64,000 bases of DNA, from contig NZ_LPNR01000115.1 of the NCBI RefSeq assembly GCF_019266065.1, positions 620-64,619 on the forward strand, in the 5' to 3' direction. The notes beneath the pieces are model-generated. The model saw nothing but the letters and a program-made list of their open reading frames with translations, made no database searches and was not told the origin of the DNA. The stretch comes from Nocardia sp. MH4 (lineage in GTDB: Bacteria; Actinomycetota; Actinomycetes; Mycobacteriales; Mycobacteriaceae). The translations under genes were made by a program, and so were the position numbers. Numbering within the stretch: the stretch's first letter is position 1; each line of letters starts with the position of its first letter. Below are positions 1-8,412 of the stretch, piece by piece.

Positions 1-168
1 CACCTGGGTGAACGGCGTGTGCCAGTGCAGCCGGTTGGCCTGCTCGGCCCAGAAGCCGTCACGGTCGGTCTCGCCGCGCTCGTAGAGGTCGGCGCCCGCG
101 TTGGCGGAGGCGGCGAACTCCGCGCTCGGCGGATACGAGTCCTGGTGTCCTGCAGCGGTTTCGGTCAT
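1..168 (-). CDS. acs: acetyl-CoA synthetase, N-terminal 56 residues (runs off the window)
   Basis: Reverse-strand frame starting at an ATG at 168 and still open at base 1. The translated start (MTETAAGHQDSYPPSAEF, later ERGETDRDGFWAEQANRLHW) has the typical N-terminal region of acetate-CoA ligase, which activates acetate to acetyl-CoA through an acetyl-AMP intermediate in the cytoplasm. The catalytic adenylation motifs lie outside the window. It is divergent from the dipeptide transporter operon, the same arrangement as acs (Rv3667) and dppA (Rv3666c) in M. tuberculosis. The assignment rests on this short N-terminus plus synteny. Confidence 0.85.
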   Translation of the reverse strand, partial: MTETAAGHQDSYPPSAEFAASANAGADLYERGETDRDGFWAEQANRLHWHTPFTQV

Positions 169-402
169 GTCGAATCAGCCTCACATGCCTGGTGCGGTCG
201 GGTCGGTCGGGCGGGGCTCACCCCTGCTCCCTCGAGCGTAGTCAACCCGGTCGCGCTCTCGTCGGCGTTGTGTCGGCAAGGTTTCGGCACGGTCAATCGG
301 CGCCGGTTCATCCGATGACTTCGCGGACAGACCGGCCGGTCGCGGGCTATCGTTTTAAATCAACCGTTCAGCTGATGGTTCCGAGAATTGTTCATATTTT
401 TC

Positions 403-431
403 TGCCGAACATGAGGGGTTCGGCATTTTTT
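403..431 (+). terminator. hairpin with T-run in the leader of the dpp operon
   Basis: TGCCGAAC (403-410), loop, GTTCGGCA (418-425), then six T (426-431): a textbook intrinsic terminator read on the plus strand. It sits in the 390-bp space between divergent acs and dppA, so any transcript it stops starts inside that gap. It is either an attenuator in the dpp leader or the end of a short leader RNA. The rest of 169-557 shows no gene I can support. Confidence 0.6.
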
Positions 432-557
432 CCTGCGTTTCCGTCGAGTAACCGTACTGATACATGTGAAGCGAAAAAGGCTCGGTTCACTGAAAAACCG
501 GGCCGAAGTGGCTAACCTCCGAGCGTTATGCCACGGGAATCGAACCGGGAGAGAGCG

Positions 558-2156
558 TTGAGATTCATCAGAGCGACCGCGCTGATCGCAGCGGGCCTGG
601 CGGCCACAAGCCTCGGCCTGACCGCGTGCTCGTCCGACGACAGTGCTGACGCGAGCATTGTCACCACCAACGCGGGGGAACCGCAGAATCCGTTGGTGCC
701 GACCAACACCAACGAGAACATGGGTGGTCGCGTCGTCGACCGTTTGTTCGCCGGGCTGAAGTACTACGACGCCACCGGTGAGGCGCACGACGAGATGGCG
801 GAGAAGATCGAGACCGCCGATCGCAAGTCGTACCGGATCACCATCAAGCCGAACTGGAAGTTCACCGATGGCACGACGGTGACCGCCAAGTCCTTCGTGG
901 ACGCGTGGAACTACGGCGCGCTCGCCTCCAACGCTCAGCTGCAGAGTTACGTGTTCACCCCCATTGTCGGATTCGACGAGGTGAATGCCGAACAGCCCAA
1001 GGCGCAGACGATGTCGGGTCTGAAGGTGGTCGACGACCGCACCTTCACCGTGGAGCTGAAATCCCCCTCGATCGATTTCGAGAGCGCTCTCGGCTACGCC
1101 CCGTTCTATCCGCTGCCCGATGCCGCCTTCAAGGACATGAAGGCCTTCGGCGAGAACCCGATCGGCAACGGCCCCTACGCCTTCGGCTCCTGGGAACACA
1201 ACGTCAAGATCGACCTGAAGCCCAACCCGGATTACCCCGGCGGCCGCCCGGCCAAGAACAAGGGCCTGCGGTTCGTCATGTACCAGTCCTTCGACACCGC
1301 CTACGCCGATCTGCAGGCGGGCAATCTCGACACTCTCGACACCATTCCCGACAGTGCGCTGACCTCGTACAAGAGCGATCTCGGCGACCGCGCGATCACC
1401 AAGCCGACCGCGCAGAACCAGCACATCGGCATCCAGACCACCGTGCCGCATTTCGGTGGTGAGGAAGGCGTGCTGCGCCGCAAGGCGATCTCGATGGCGA
1501 TCAACCGCCCGCAGATCATCGACAAGATCTTCAACGGATTGCGCATTCCCGCCCGCGATTTCACCGCCTCGACGCTGCCCGGCTTCGACGGCAACCTGCC
1601 CGGCTCGGAGGTGTTCGACTACAACCCCGATCAGGCCAAGAAGCTGTGGGCGCAGGCCGACGCGATCTCGCCGTGGTCGGGCAAGTACACGATCACCTAC
1701 AACTCCGACGGCGGCCACCAGGCCTGGATCGAGGCCGTGGCCAACAGCGTGAAGAACACCCTCGGGATCGACGCGGTCGCCAACCCGGTGCCCACGTTCA
1801 AGAACGTGCGTGACGCGGTGAACGCCAAGACCATCGGCACTGCCTTCCGCTACGGCTGGCAGGGCGACTACCCGACGATGATGCAGTTCCTGTCCTCGCA
1901 GTACTACAGCTACTCCGACACCAATAACGTCGACTACAACAACCCGGAGGTCGACCGCCTCTTCGACGCCGCCATGGCCGCGCCGACCCAGCAGGAGTCC
2001 TACAAGCTGATCGCCCAGGCGCAGACGATCATGATCAAGGACATGGCCGACATCCCGGTGTTCGACTATGTCGCCGCCGCGGGCCGATCCGACCGGGTCA
2101 CCAAGGCCGAACTGGCCTGGAACGGTCTGTTCGACTTCGAGAACATCGAGAAGTAA
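558..2156 (+). CDS. dppA: ABC transporter substrate-binding lipoprotein (peptide type)
   Basis: Solute-binding protein of family 5 (DppA/OppA), 532 residues, anchored outside the membrane to capture peptides for the permease encoded next. From the TTG at 558 the product starts MRFIRATALIAAGL and ends its signal peptide in LTAC, a lipobox with the lipidated Cys at residue 24. The start was chosen because GGGAGAGAG lies just upstream of this TTG, whereas the in-frame ATG at 528 has no ribosome site and gives an overlong charged N-region. The SBP_bac_5 fold is indicated by the N-terminal NPLVPTNTNENMGGRVVDRLF and the central GNGPYAFGSW segment. First gene of a tightly packed operon with two permeases and a fused ATPase. 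Confidence 0.9.
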   Translation: MRFIRATALIAAGLAATSLGLTACSSDDSADASIVTTNAGEPQNPLVPTNTNENMGGRVVDRLFAGLKYYDATGEAHDEMAEKIETADRKSYRITIKPNWKFTDGTTVTAKSFVDAWNYGALASNAQLQSYVFTPIVGFDEVNAEQPKAQTMSGLKVVDDRTFTVELKSPSIDFESALGYAPFYPLPDAAFKDMKAFGENPIGNGPYAFGSWEHNVKIDLKPNPDYPGGRPAKNKGLRFVMYQSFDTAYADLQAGNLDTLDTIPDSALTSYKSDLGDRAITKPTAQNQHIGIQTTVPHFGGEEGVLRRKAISMAINRPQIIDKIFNGLRIPARDFTASTLPGFDGNLPGSEVFDYNPDQAKKLWAQADAISPWSGKYTITYNSDGGHQAWIEAVANSVKNTLGIDAVANPVPTFKNVRDAVNAKTIGTAFRYGWQGDYPTMMQFLSSQYYSYSDTNNVDYNNPEVDRLFDAAMAAPTQQESYKLIAQAQTIMIKDMADIPVFDYVAAAGRSDRVTKAELAWNGLFDFENIEK

Positions 2157-2216
2157 CCACTCGGTACTGGGCCGGGCCACTTCCGTGGCTCGGCCCCAGT
2201 CGTTTTCGGAGGAATG

Positions 2217-3143
2217 ATGGCTTGGTACATAGTTCGGCGCCTGCTCCAGATGATCCCGGTCTTCCTCGGCGCGACGCTGCTGATCTACGCGATGGTGTTC
2301 CTGATCCCCGGCGACCCGATCAAGGCGCTGGCCGGGGAGAAACCGCTGACCCCGGCGGCCGAGGCGGCATTGCGCGCCCGGTATCACCTCGATCAGCCGT
2401 TCATCGTGCAGTATCTGCACTATCTGAAGGGGATTCTGACCCTCGATTTCGGCACCTCGTTCTCGGGGAGGCCGGTGCGCGAGGAACTCGAGCGCGCCTT
2501 CCCGATCACGATCCGGCTCGCGTTTCTCGCGGTGCTCATCGAGGGCTTCTTCGGCATCGTGTTCGGCCTGATCGCGGGCCTGCGCAAGGGCAAGCTCTTC
2601 GATTCGGCGATGCTGATCGCCAGCCTGGTGATCATCGCCCTGCCGGTGTTCGTCGTCGGTTATCTGGCGCAGTTCTTCCTCGGCGTCAAATGGGGGATCG
2701 CGCCGGTCACCGTCACCGGGAACGCGAGCCTGGGGGAATTGCTCGTTCCGGCGTTCGTGCTCGGGTCGCTGTCGTTCGCCTACGTGCTGCGGCTGACGCG
2801 TAACTCGGTGGCGGAGAACAAATCCGCCGACTACGTGCGCACCGCGACGGCGAAGGGGCTCGGCCGCAGGCGCGTGGTGACCGTGCACATCCTGCGGAAT
2901 TCGATGATCCCGGTGGTGACCTTTCTCGGCGCCGATTTCGGTGCGCTGATGGCGGGCGCCATCGTCACCGAGGGCATCTTCAACATTCCCGGCGTCGGCG
3001 GCACCATCTACCAGGCGATCACCCGCGGCGAGCCGCCCACGGTGGTGTCGTTCGTGACGGTGCTCGTCGTGGTGTTCCTGGTGACCAACCTGATCATCGA
3101 CCTGCTCTACGCCGCGCTCGACCCGAGGATCCGTTATGCATGA
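2217..3143 (+). CDS. dppB: peptide ABC transporter permease, DppB type
   Basis: 308-residue membrane protein of the binding-protein-dependent permease family. It begins MAWYIVRRLLQMIPVFLGATLL and contains LIPGDP, the usual DppB/OppB N-terminal signature, then about six hydrophobic helices. The EAA-type cytoplasmic loop that docks the ATPase is at VRTATAKGLGRRRVV (about residues 203-217). A GGAGGA lies immediately before two consecutive ATGs; the second (2217) has the better spacing. It overlaps the next gene by 8 bp. It forms the import channel together with DppC. Confidence 0.92.
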   Translation: MAWYIVRRLLQMIPVFLGATLLIYAMVFLIPGDPIKALAGEKPLTPAAEAALRARYHLDQPFIVQYLHYLKGILTLDFGTSFSGRPVREELERAFPITIRLAFLAVLIEGFFGIVFGLIAGLRKGKLFDSAMLIASLVIIALPVFVVGYLAQFFLGVKWGIAPVTVTGNASLGELLVPAFVLGSLSFAYVLRLTRNSVAENKSADYVRTATAKGLGRRRVVTVHILRNSMIPVVTFLGADFGALMAGAIVTEGIFNIPGVGGTIYQAITRGEPPTVVSFVTVLVVVFLVTNLIIDLLYAALDPRIRYA

Positions 3144-4065
3144 GAGCCAACAGCATTTCGTGGCCCCCGCCGACGAGGTGGAGGTGCTGGCCACCGACCG
3201 GGTGGTCGAGGCGGGCACGCCGACCAGCATCTGGGGCGACGCGTGGCGGCGGTTGCGCCGCAATCCGGTGTTCCTGGTCGCGGTCGTGCTGATCGTGCTG
3301 GTGCTGCTGGTCGTGGTGTGGCCGTCGCTGTTCACCAGCCAGGATCCGAAGCTGTGCCTGGGCGAGTTCGGCATGGACGGCCCCCGCCCCGGCCACCCGT
3401 TCGGTTTCGACAAGCAGGGCTGCGATGTCTACGCGCGCACCATCTACGGCGCGCGGGCCTCGGTCAGCGTCGGTGTCGGAGCGGCCATGCTGTTCCTGCT
3501 GGTCGGCGGGGTCCTCGGCGCGCTGTCGGGGTTCTACGGTGGCTTCCTCGACACCGTGGTCTCGCGGATCGCCGAGATCTTCTACGCCATCCCGATGGTG
3601 CTGGCGGCGATCGTGCTGTTGCAGCTGCTGCGGCCGACGACGGTGCTGACGGTGATCCTGATCCTCGTCGCCTTCACCTGGCCGCAGGCGGCGCGCATCG
3701 CTCGCGGCGCGGTGATCGAGGCCAAGAACAGCGAATACGTCACCGCGGCCAAGGCACTGGGAGTGTCGCGGCTGGGGACGCTGGTGCGGCATGTGCTGCC
3801 CAACGCGGCCGGTCCGCTGATCGTGGTCGCCACGCTGTGGCTCGGCGTCTTCATCGTCACCGAGGCGACCCTGTCGTTCCTCGGCGTCGGCCTGCCGCCC
3901 GACATCGTGGCCTGGGGCGCCGACATCGCCCGCGCGAAGTACGAGATCCGTACCTCGCCGATCCTGTTCTACCCGGCGGCCGCGCTGGCCATCACGGTGC
4001 TGAGCTTCATCCTGCTCGGCGACGCGGTGCGCGACGCGCTCGATCCGAAGGAGCGCACCCGATGA
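3136..4065 (+). CDS. dppC: peptide ABC transporter permease, DppC type
   Basis: 309-residue second permease half. A cytoplasmic N-terminal tail is followed by the OppC-type N-terminal helix (RRNPVFLVAVVLIVLVLLVVVWPSL split over residues 41-64) and further membrane helices. The EAA docking loop is YVTAAKALGVSRLGTLVRHVLPN. Starts inside dppB and ends in an ATGA overlap with the ATPase gene, so translation of the importer is coupled. Partner of DppB in the inner-membrane channel. Confidence 0.92.
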   Translation: MHESQQHFVAPADEVEVLATDRVVEAGTPTSIWGDAWRRLRRNPVFLVAVVLIVLVLLVVVWPSLFTSQDPKLCLGEFGMDGPRPGHPFGFDKQGCDVYARTIYGARASVSVGVGAAMLFLLVGGVLGALSGFYGGFLDTVVSRIAEIFYAIPMVLAAIVLLQLLRPTTVLTVILILVAFTWPQAARIARGAVIEAKNSEYVTAAKALGVSRLGTLVRHVLPNAAGPLIVVATLWLGVFIVTEATLSFLGVGLPPDIVAWGADIARAKYEIRTSPILFYPAAALAITVLSFILLGDAVRDALDPKERTR

Positions 4066-5735
4066 GTGACGCCACCCCGCTGCTCGAGATCCGCGACCTC
4101 GACGTGTGTTTCACCACCGACGGGACGCCGGTGCCCGCCGTGCGCGGGGTGAATCTCACCGTCTTCCCCGGTCAGACCGTCGCCATCGTCGGTGAGTCGG
4201 GGTCGGGCAAGTCGACGACCGCGCACGCGATCATCGACCTGCTGCCCGGCACCGGCAAGGTCACCGGCGGGCAGATCCTGTTCGACGGCACCGACCTGAC
4301 CACGGCGTCGGAGAAGGAGATCGTCGCGATCCGCGGCAACGGCATCGGCCTGGTCCCGCAGGACCCGATGTCGAACCTGAACCCGGTGTGGAAGATCGGC
4401 TTCCAGATCCGGGAGACCCTGGCGGCCAACGGCATCGCCACCGGCGACGCGGCCCGCCGACGCGCGGTCGAGCTGCTCGCCGAGGCGGGCATGTCGGATG
4501 CCGAGCGGCGGGTGAACCAGTATCCGCACGAGTTCTCCGGCGGTATGCGCCAGCGCGCGCTCATCGCGATCGGGCTGTCCTGCCGGCCGAAGCTGCTCAT
4601 CGCCGACGAGCCGACCTCGGCGCTGGACGTCACCGTGCAGCGGCAGATCCTCGGCCATCTCGAACAGCTCACCACCGAGCTGGGGACCGCGGTGCTGCTG
4701 ATCACCCACGACCTCGGCCTGGCCGCCGAACGGGCCGAACACCTGGTGGTGATGTATCGCGGCCGGGTCGTGGAATCCGGACCGGCGCTGCAGATCCTGC
4801 GCGATCCACAGCACGCCTACACCAAGAAGCTGGTCAGTTCGGCGCCGTCGCTGGCGGCGCAGCGGATGTCGTCCTCGCGGCAGCGGGCCGCCGTGCGCGC
4901 GCAGGCCGTGGAGGTGGCCGAGGCGGGCGACAACGTCGGCGACACCGTGCTCGAGGTGCGGAACCTGACCAAGGCGTTCAAGATTCGCGGCAAGCGGCCG
5001 TGGCAGTCCACGGACTTCGTGGCCGTCGACGACGTGAGCTTCTCCGTCGACCGGGGGACGACCACCGCGATCGTCGGCGAGTCCGGCTCCGGCAAGTCGA
5101 CCATCGCCCAGCTGGTGCTCGGCCTGCTCGAACCGACCGCGGGCAGCGTGGTCTTCGACGGCAAGGACGTGGCCGCGCTGGACACCAAGGGCGCGTTCGC
5201 CTTCCGCCGCCGCGTGCAGCCGATCTTCCAGAACCCCTACGGCTCGCTCGACCCGATGTACTCGATCTTCCGCACCATCGAGGAGCCGCTGCGGGTGCAC
5301 AAGATCGGTACCCCGGCCGAACGGGAGAAGGCGGTGCGCGATCTGCTCGACAAGGTGTCGCTGCCGTCGTCGGTGCTGCGCCGCTATCCGAACGAGCTCT
5401 CGGGCGGGCAGCGTCAGCGGGTCGCGATCGCGCGGGCGCTGGCGCTCTCGCCCGAGCTGGTGGTCTGCGACGAGGCGGTCTCGGCGCTCGATGTCCTGGT
5501 GCAGGCACAGATCCTCACCCTGCTCAACGATCTGCAGGCCGAGCTGGGCCTGACGTATCTGTTCATCACCCACGACCTGGCGGTGGTCCGGCAGATCGCC
5601 GACAACGTGCTCGTCATGCGGGCGGGCAAGGTCGTCGAGACCGCGACCACCGACGAGGTGTTCGCGGCGCCCGCGCAGGACTACACGCGGGCGCTGCTGG
5701 AGGCGATTCCGGGACGGGAGCTGCTCACGGGGTGA
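4062..5735 (+). CDS. dppD: fused peptide-transporter ATPase (DppD-DppF in one chain)
   Basis: 557-residue protein with two complete ABC ATPase modules. Module 1 has Walker A GESGSGKST (about residue 45) and signature FSGGMRQR. Module 2 has Walker A GESGSGKST (about residue 342) and signature LSGGQRQR. Each is followed by a Walker B ending in DE (IADEP, VCDEA) and an H-loop THDL. It energises uptake through DppBC. The single-chain DppD-DppF fusion replaces the two ATPase genes of enterobacteria and is common in actinobacteria (Rv3663c is similar). Start is an ATGA overlap with dppC. Confidence 0.93.
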   Translation: MSDATPLLEIRDLDVCFTTDGTPVPAVRGVNLTVFPGQTVAIVGESGSGKSTTAHAIIDLLPGTGKVTGGQILFDGTDLTTASEKEIVAIRGNGIGLVPQDPMSNLNPVWKIGFQIRETLAANGIATGDAARRRAVELLAEAGMSDAERRVNQYPHEFSGGMRQRALIAIGLSCRPKLLIADEPTSALDVTVQRQILGHLEQLTTELGTAVLLITHDLGLAAERAEHLVVMYRGRVVESGPALQILRDPQHAYTKKLVSSAPSLAAQRMSSSRQRAAVRAQAVEVAEAGDNVGDTVLEVRNLTKAFKIRGKRPWQSTDFVAVDDVSFSVDRGTTTAIVGESGSGKSTIAQLVLGLLEPTAGSVVFDGKDVAALDTKGAFAFRRRVQPIFQNPYGSLDPMYSIFRTIEEPLRVHKIGTPAEREKAVRDLLDKVSLPSSVLRRYPNELSGGQRQRVAIARALALSPELVVCDEAVSALDVLVQAQILTLLNDLQAELGLTYLFITHDLAVVRQIADNVLVMRAGKVVETATTDEVFAAPAQDYTRALLEAIPGRELLTG

Positions 5736-5858
5736 GGTTCGGCGGGCGTTCCCGGTCCGGCTCCAGCCGGGCGAAACGCCGCGTCCGCGCAGTTCACCGG
5801 CGTACCGTGAGCGGGGTCCGAGGTGGTGCGGTGTGGAGCGCAGGGGTAGGAGACGCCG

Positions 5859-6023
5859 ATGGATCGCATTCAGGCCGAACGGCAGGCCGAGCTGGAATCG
5901 CGCAGGCGCCGGGCGCTGACCCCGGCTGCCAAGCGGTTGGCCGAGGAACTGTGGCCGGACCGCACCTGGCCCGGGGTGCGCGGACTGCACGTGGTCGTCG
6001 GCGGCGCGGTGGTCGGCCGGTAG
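5859..6023 (+). CDS. small hypothetical protein, 54 aa
   Basis: Short frame MDRIQAERQAELESRRRR...VVVGGAVVGR. GGAG is placed 7 nt before the ATG and the stop lies only 11 nt before the next gene. The N-terminal half is a charged helix rich in Arg, Glu and Gln; the C-terminal half is short and hydrophobic. No family recognised. Support comes from the ribosome site and gene spacing only, so it could be a leader of the following gene. Confidence 0.5.
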   Translation: MDRIQAERQAELESRRRRALTPAAKRLAEELWPDRTWPGVRGLHVVVGGAVVGR

Positions 6024-6034
6024 CCTCGTATGCC

Positions 6035-6781
6035 GTGACTGATCCGCTGCAGCCCCTGGTCGACCTGCCCGGCGTGCGTGAGGCCGCCGACAAGGCCCGC
6101 GACGCGCTCGCCGCGGTGCATCGGCACAAGTCGAACCGCCGTGGCTGGGCGACGACCGCCGCCGAGGCGGCCGTGCGCGCCGCGCGGTCCTCGGCCGCCA
6201 TCGAGGGCGCGAGCACCGACCTGCCCGCCGACGGGAAGGTCGGTGATCCGGTGCTGGCCGGCGCGCTGCGCGTCGGCCAGGCACTCGACGGTGACGCGCT
6301 GACGAACCTGGTCGGCACCTGGCAGCGCGCGCCGCTGCAGGCGCTGGCCCGGCTGCATCTGCTCGCCGCCGCCGACCTGGTCGCCGACGAGCAGGAGCTC
6401 GGCAGGCCGCGCGCGACGCCCGGCGTCGCCGAGCGGCTGGACATGCTGGTGCAGACCGTCCAGGCGAGCAAGGCGCCCGCGCCGGTGATCGCGGCGGTCG
6501 TGCACGGTGAGCTGCTGTCGCTGCGGCCCTTCGGCACCGCCGACGGTGTCGTCGCGCGGGCGGCGTCGCGCCTGGTGACGGTGTCGAGCGGGCTCGACCC
6601 GCGTAGCCTCGGCGTACCGGAGGTGTTCTGGCTGCGACGTCGCCAGGCCTACCTGGACGCGGCGGCCGGGTTCGGCATGGGCACGCCGGAGGGGGTCGGC
6701 GGCTGGGTGCTGTTCTGCGCGGGTGCGCTCGAAGACGGTGCCAGGGAGGCGAACTCGATCGCCGACGCGGCCGCGGGCTGA
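6035..6781 (+). CDS. Fic-fold-like conserved protein with a degenerate active site (Rv3662c-like)
   Basis: 248 residues from a GTG. By position it is the counterpart of M. tuberculosis Rv3662c, a conserved protein of unknown role. Two stretches resemble Fic AMP-transferases. SSAAIEG (about residues 51-57) fits the inhibitory helix pattern S/T-xxx-E-G/N. LRPFGTADGVVARAASRLV (about residues 164-182) lines up with the catalytic HPFxxGNGRxxR loop, but with Arg for His and no GNGR. Nucleotidyl transfer by the usual mechanism is therefore unlikely. No signal peptide or membrane segment. It may be a non-catalytic Fic relative; the family assignment is mine from motif shape. Confidence 0.7.
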   Translation: MTDPLQPLVDLPGVREAADKARDALAAVHRHKSNRRGWATTAAEAAVRAARSSAAIEGASTDLPADGKVGDPVLAGALRVGQALDGDALTNLVGTWQRAPLQALARLHLLAAADLVADEQELGRPRATPGVAERLDMLVQTVQASKAPAPVIAAVVHGELLSLRPFGTADGVVARAASRLVTVSSGLDPRSLGVPEVFWLRRRQAYLDAAAGFGMGTPEGVGGWVLFCAGALEDGAREANSIADAAAG

Positions 6782-6796
6782 GTCTTCCCCACACAT

Positions 6797-7095
6797 CGAA
6801 ACGGGCGGCGTGCCGATTACTCGGCCTCACCGCCCGCTAGCACGGAACACCCGGTTACCAAGCGTGCTCGGTGGGTTGTGTTCGGTGGCCTCGGCGATCA
6901 TCCGAACCCCGCCGGTTCATCCCCGCAACCTGTGCGAGGCGTTCGCCGACGACTGCCCGAATTTCGCAGGCCCACAACTCTTCTGCCCTTGTCGCGGCGC
7001 GCTCCGCGTGGGTGCCTGGCGTCCGTGCTGGGAAGGGTGGGATGGGAGGCGAAACCTTCTCTTCCGGCTCCGTCTTGGCCTTCCGTCCTTCCGTG
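6797..7095 (-). ncRNA. ms1: candidate Ms1 / MTS2823-type (6S-like) RNA
   Basis: A 420-bp gap between convergent genes holds, on the minus strand, a good promoter (7102-7130), about 300 nt without a coding frame, and a closing hairpin. The hairpin pairs CGGGCGG (6802-6808) with CCGCCCG (6830-6836) and has an inner GCCGA/TCGGC stem, followed by TTTC. Size, strand (same as the HAD gene) and neighbourhood (between the Rv3661 and Rv3662c counterparts) match what I recall of MTS2823/Ms1, an abundant RNA that binds RNA polymerase core in mycobacteria. Identity by primary sequence was not tested. Confidence 0.65.
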
Positions 7096-7101
7096 ACTCC
7101 A

Positions 7102-7130
7102 TTCTTACACTGTGATGGCACTCACAGCAA
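7102..7130 (-). promoter_or_regulatory. sigma-A type promoter for the Ms1-like RNA
   Basis: Read on the minus strand: -35 TTGCTG (7130-7125), exactly 17 nt, then -10 TAAGAA(T) (7107-7102). The start point would fall near 7095. This is one of the best promoter matches in the window and has no open frame directly downstream. Confidence 0.6.
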
Positions 7131-7203
7131 GCGTATCGATGGCATCACCGGATAAGACTATTTTCGGCGTGTCGGCGGGCGATTCATGCTGGGGATTCGC
7201 AGG

Positions 7204-8064
7204 TCAGCGACGTTTCCGCAGCAGTCGATAGCTGATCGCGCCGGCGACGATCGCGCTCAATCCGACGGCCGCGGTGGCGGCCACGGTGGTGGTCGACGGC
7301 GCCTGGAAGCGCGACCACAGCGACACCGGATTGGAGAAGGTGAGCACCGGCCAGCCCCGGGCGACGGCCTCCTTGCGCAGCGCGCGGTCGGGGTTGACCG
7401 CCGTCGGATGACCGACCGCGCTCAGCATCGGCAGATCGGTCACCGAATCGGAGTAGGCGTAGCAGCGGGACAGGTCGTAACCCTCTGTGGCCGCCAGCTT
7501 CTCGATCGCGGCGACCTTGCCCTCGCCGTAGCAGTAGAACTCGATGTCGCCGGTGTACTTGCCGTCCTCGACGACCATCCTGGTCGCCTCGGTATGCGAG
7601 GCGCCGAGTACCTCGGCTATCGGCGTGACGATCTCCTCGCCGGAGGCCGAGACGATCACGACGTCGTGGCCGCGGATCTTGTGGTCGGCGATCAGATCGG
7701 CGGCCTCGGCGTAGATCAGCGGGTCGACGAGATCGTGAAGCGTCTCGGCGACAATGGATTTCACCTGCTCGACATCCCAGCCCGCGCACATGTTGGCGAG
7801 GTTTGCCCGCATTCGTTCCATCTGGTCGTGATCGGCCCCGGAAAGCAGGAACAAAAAGTGCGCGTAGCTGCTCTCCAGCACGGCTCGGCGGTTGAGCAGA
7901 CCCTGGGCGTAGAACGGTTTGCTGAACACGAACGCGCTCGACTTCGCGATCACCGTTTTGTCGAGATCGAAGAAGGCCGCGACGCGTCCGCCCGGCACCG
8001 CCGCTCGGCCCGACGCGGCGAGTCTTGTGTCCGGAAGCGGAGTCTGGTCACGTTCGGCCGTCAC
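7204..8064 (-). CDS. HAD-IB family phosphatase with C-terminal membrane anchor (SerB-like, Rv3661-like)
   Basis: 286 residues from a GTG at 8064. HAD motifs in order: I FFDLDKT (nucleophile Asp in DxDxT), II VSASG, III Lys in GEGKVAAI, IV YSDSVTDLPML. The helical cap lies between motifs I and II. The C-terminus TVAATAAVGLSAIVAGAISY plus RLLRKRR looks like one membrane helix with a basic cytoplasmic end. Family members are phosphoserine-phosphatase-like; the substrate cannot be told from sequence. It converges on the Fic-like gene across the Ms1 candidate and diverges from ssd, as in M. tuberculosis. Confidence 0.85.
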   Translation of the reverse strand: MTAERDQTPLPDTRLAASGRAAVPGGRVAAFFDLDKTVIAKSSAFVFSKPFYAQGLLNRRAVLESSYAHFLFLLSGADHDQMERMRANLANMCAGWDVEQVKSIVAETLHDLVDPLIYAEAADLIADHKIRGHDVVIVSASGEEIVTPIAEVLGASHTEATRMVVEDGKYTGDIEFYCYGEGKVAAIEKLAATEGYDLSRCYAYSDSVTDLPMLSAVGHPTAVNPDRALRKEAVARGWPVLTFSNPVSLWSRFQAPSTTTVAATAAVGLSAIVAGAISYRLLRKRR

Positions 8065-8183
8065 GACAACAGAATAGGCACGCCGCCCGCGGCGCGCAGG
8101 AACCGCCCGTCCGGGGCGGCTCGAGAGTTTGCCCCGGGGACGCCGGAGGCCGCGAATCGCCGAAAGATGGTGGCGAACGCTAC

Positions 8184-8316
8184 TTGCGCCTGCGCCGGGG
8201 GATGGGTGTAGTATTGCTGGCACCTGGACATGGTCCAGGCGCGTTCAGCCCGACCCCCCGGGGCTGAACCCGACGGCCCCAGCCTCCTCCCCCCCGGCTG
8301 GGGCCGTCCTCTATTT
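8184..8316 (+). promoter_or_regulatory. promoter and triple-hairpin leader upstream of the pilus operon
   Basis: A -10-like TAGTAT (8209-8214) with a weak TTGCGC upstream (8184-8189, spacing 19) is followed by three stem-loops in a row. They are CCTGGAC/GTCCAGG (8223-8239), TTCAGCCC/GGGCTGAA (8244-8268) and CGGCCCCAGCC/GGCTGGGGCCG (8274-8306), the last followed by TCCTCTATTTCC. This could be a short structured RNA or a terminator/attenuator in the ssd-tad leader. It fills most of the 348-bp gap between divergent genes. Confidence 0.45.
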
Positions 8317-8412
8317 CCGGGTAGATCGCCCGAGTTCTCCACACCCCCGAGTTATCCACAATCGCCGTGTGGCCGCTGTTGAGAAGTGTCGGGCTCGGCC
8401 ACGCTGAGCTGC

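Noticed and set aside
360..3413. 1017-codon reverse-strand frame opposite dppA-dppC
   Set aside because: Antisense shadow of well-supported transporter genes; composition typical of GC-rich mirror frames and no ribosome site.
3969..6830. 953-codon reverse-strand frame opposite the dpp ATPase
   Set aside because: Overlaps two clear ABC modules and the Fic-like gene; product is low-complexity Arg/Pro/His-rich.
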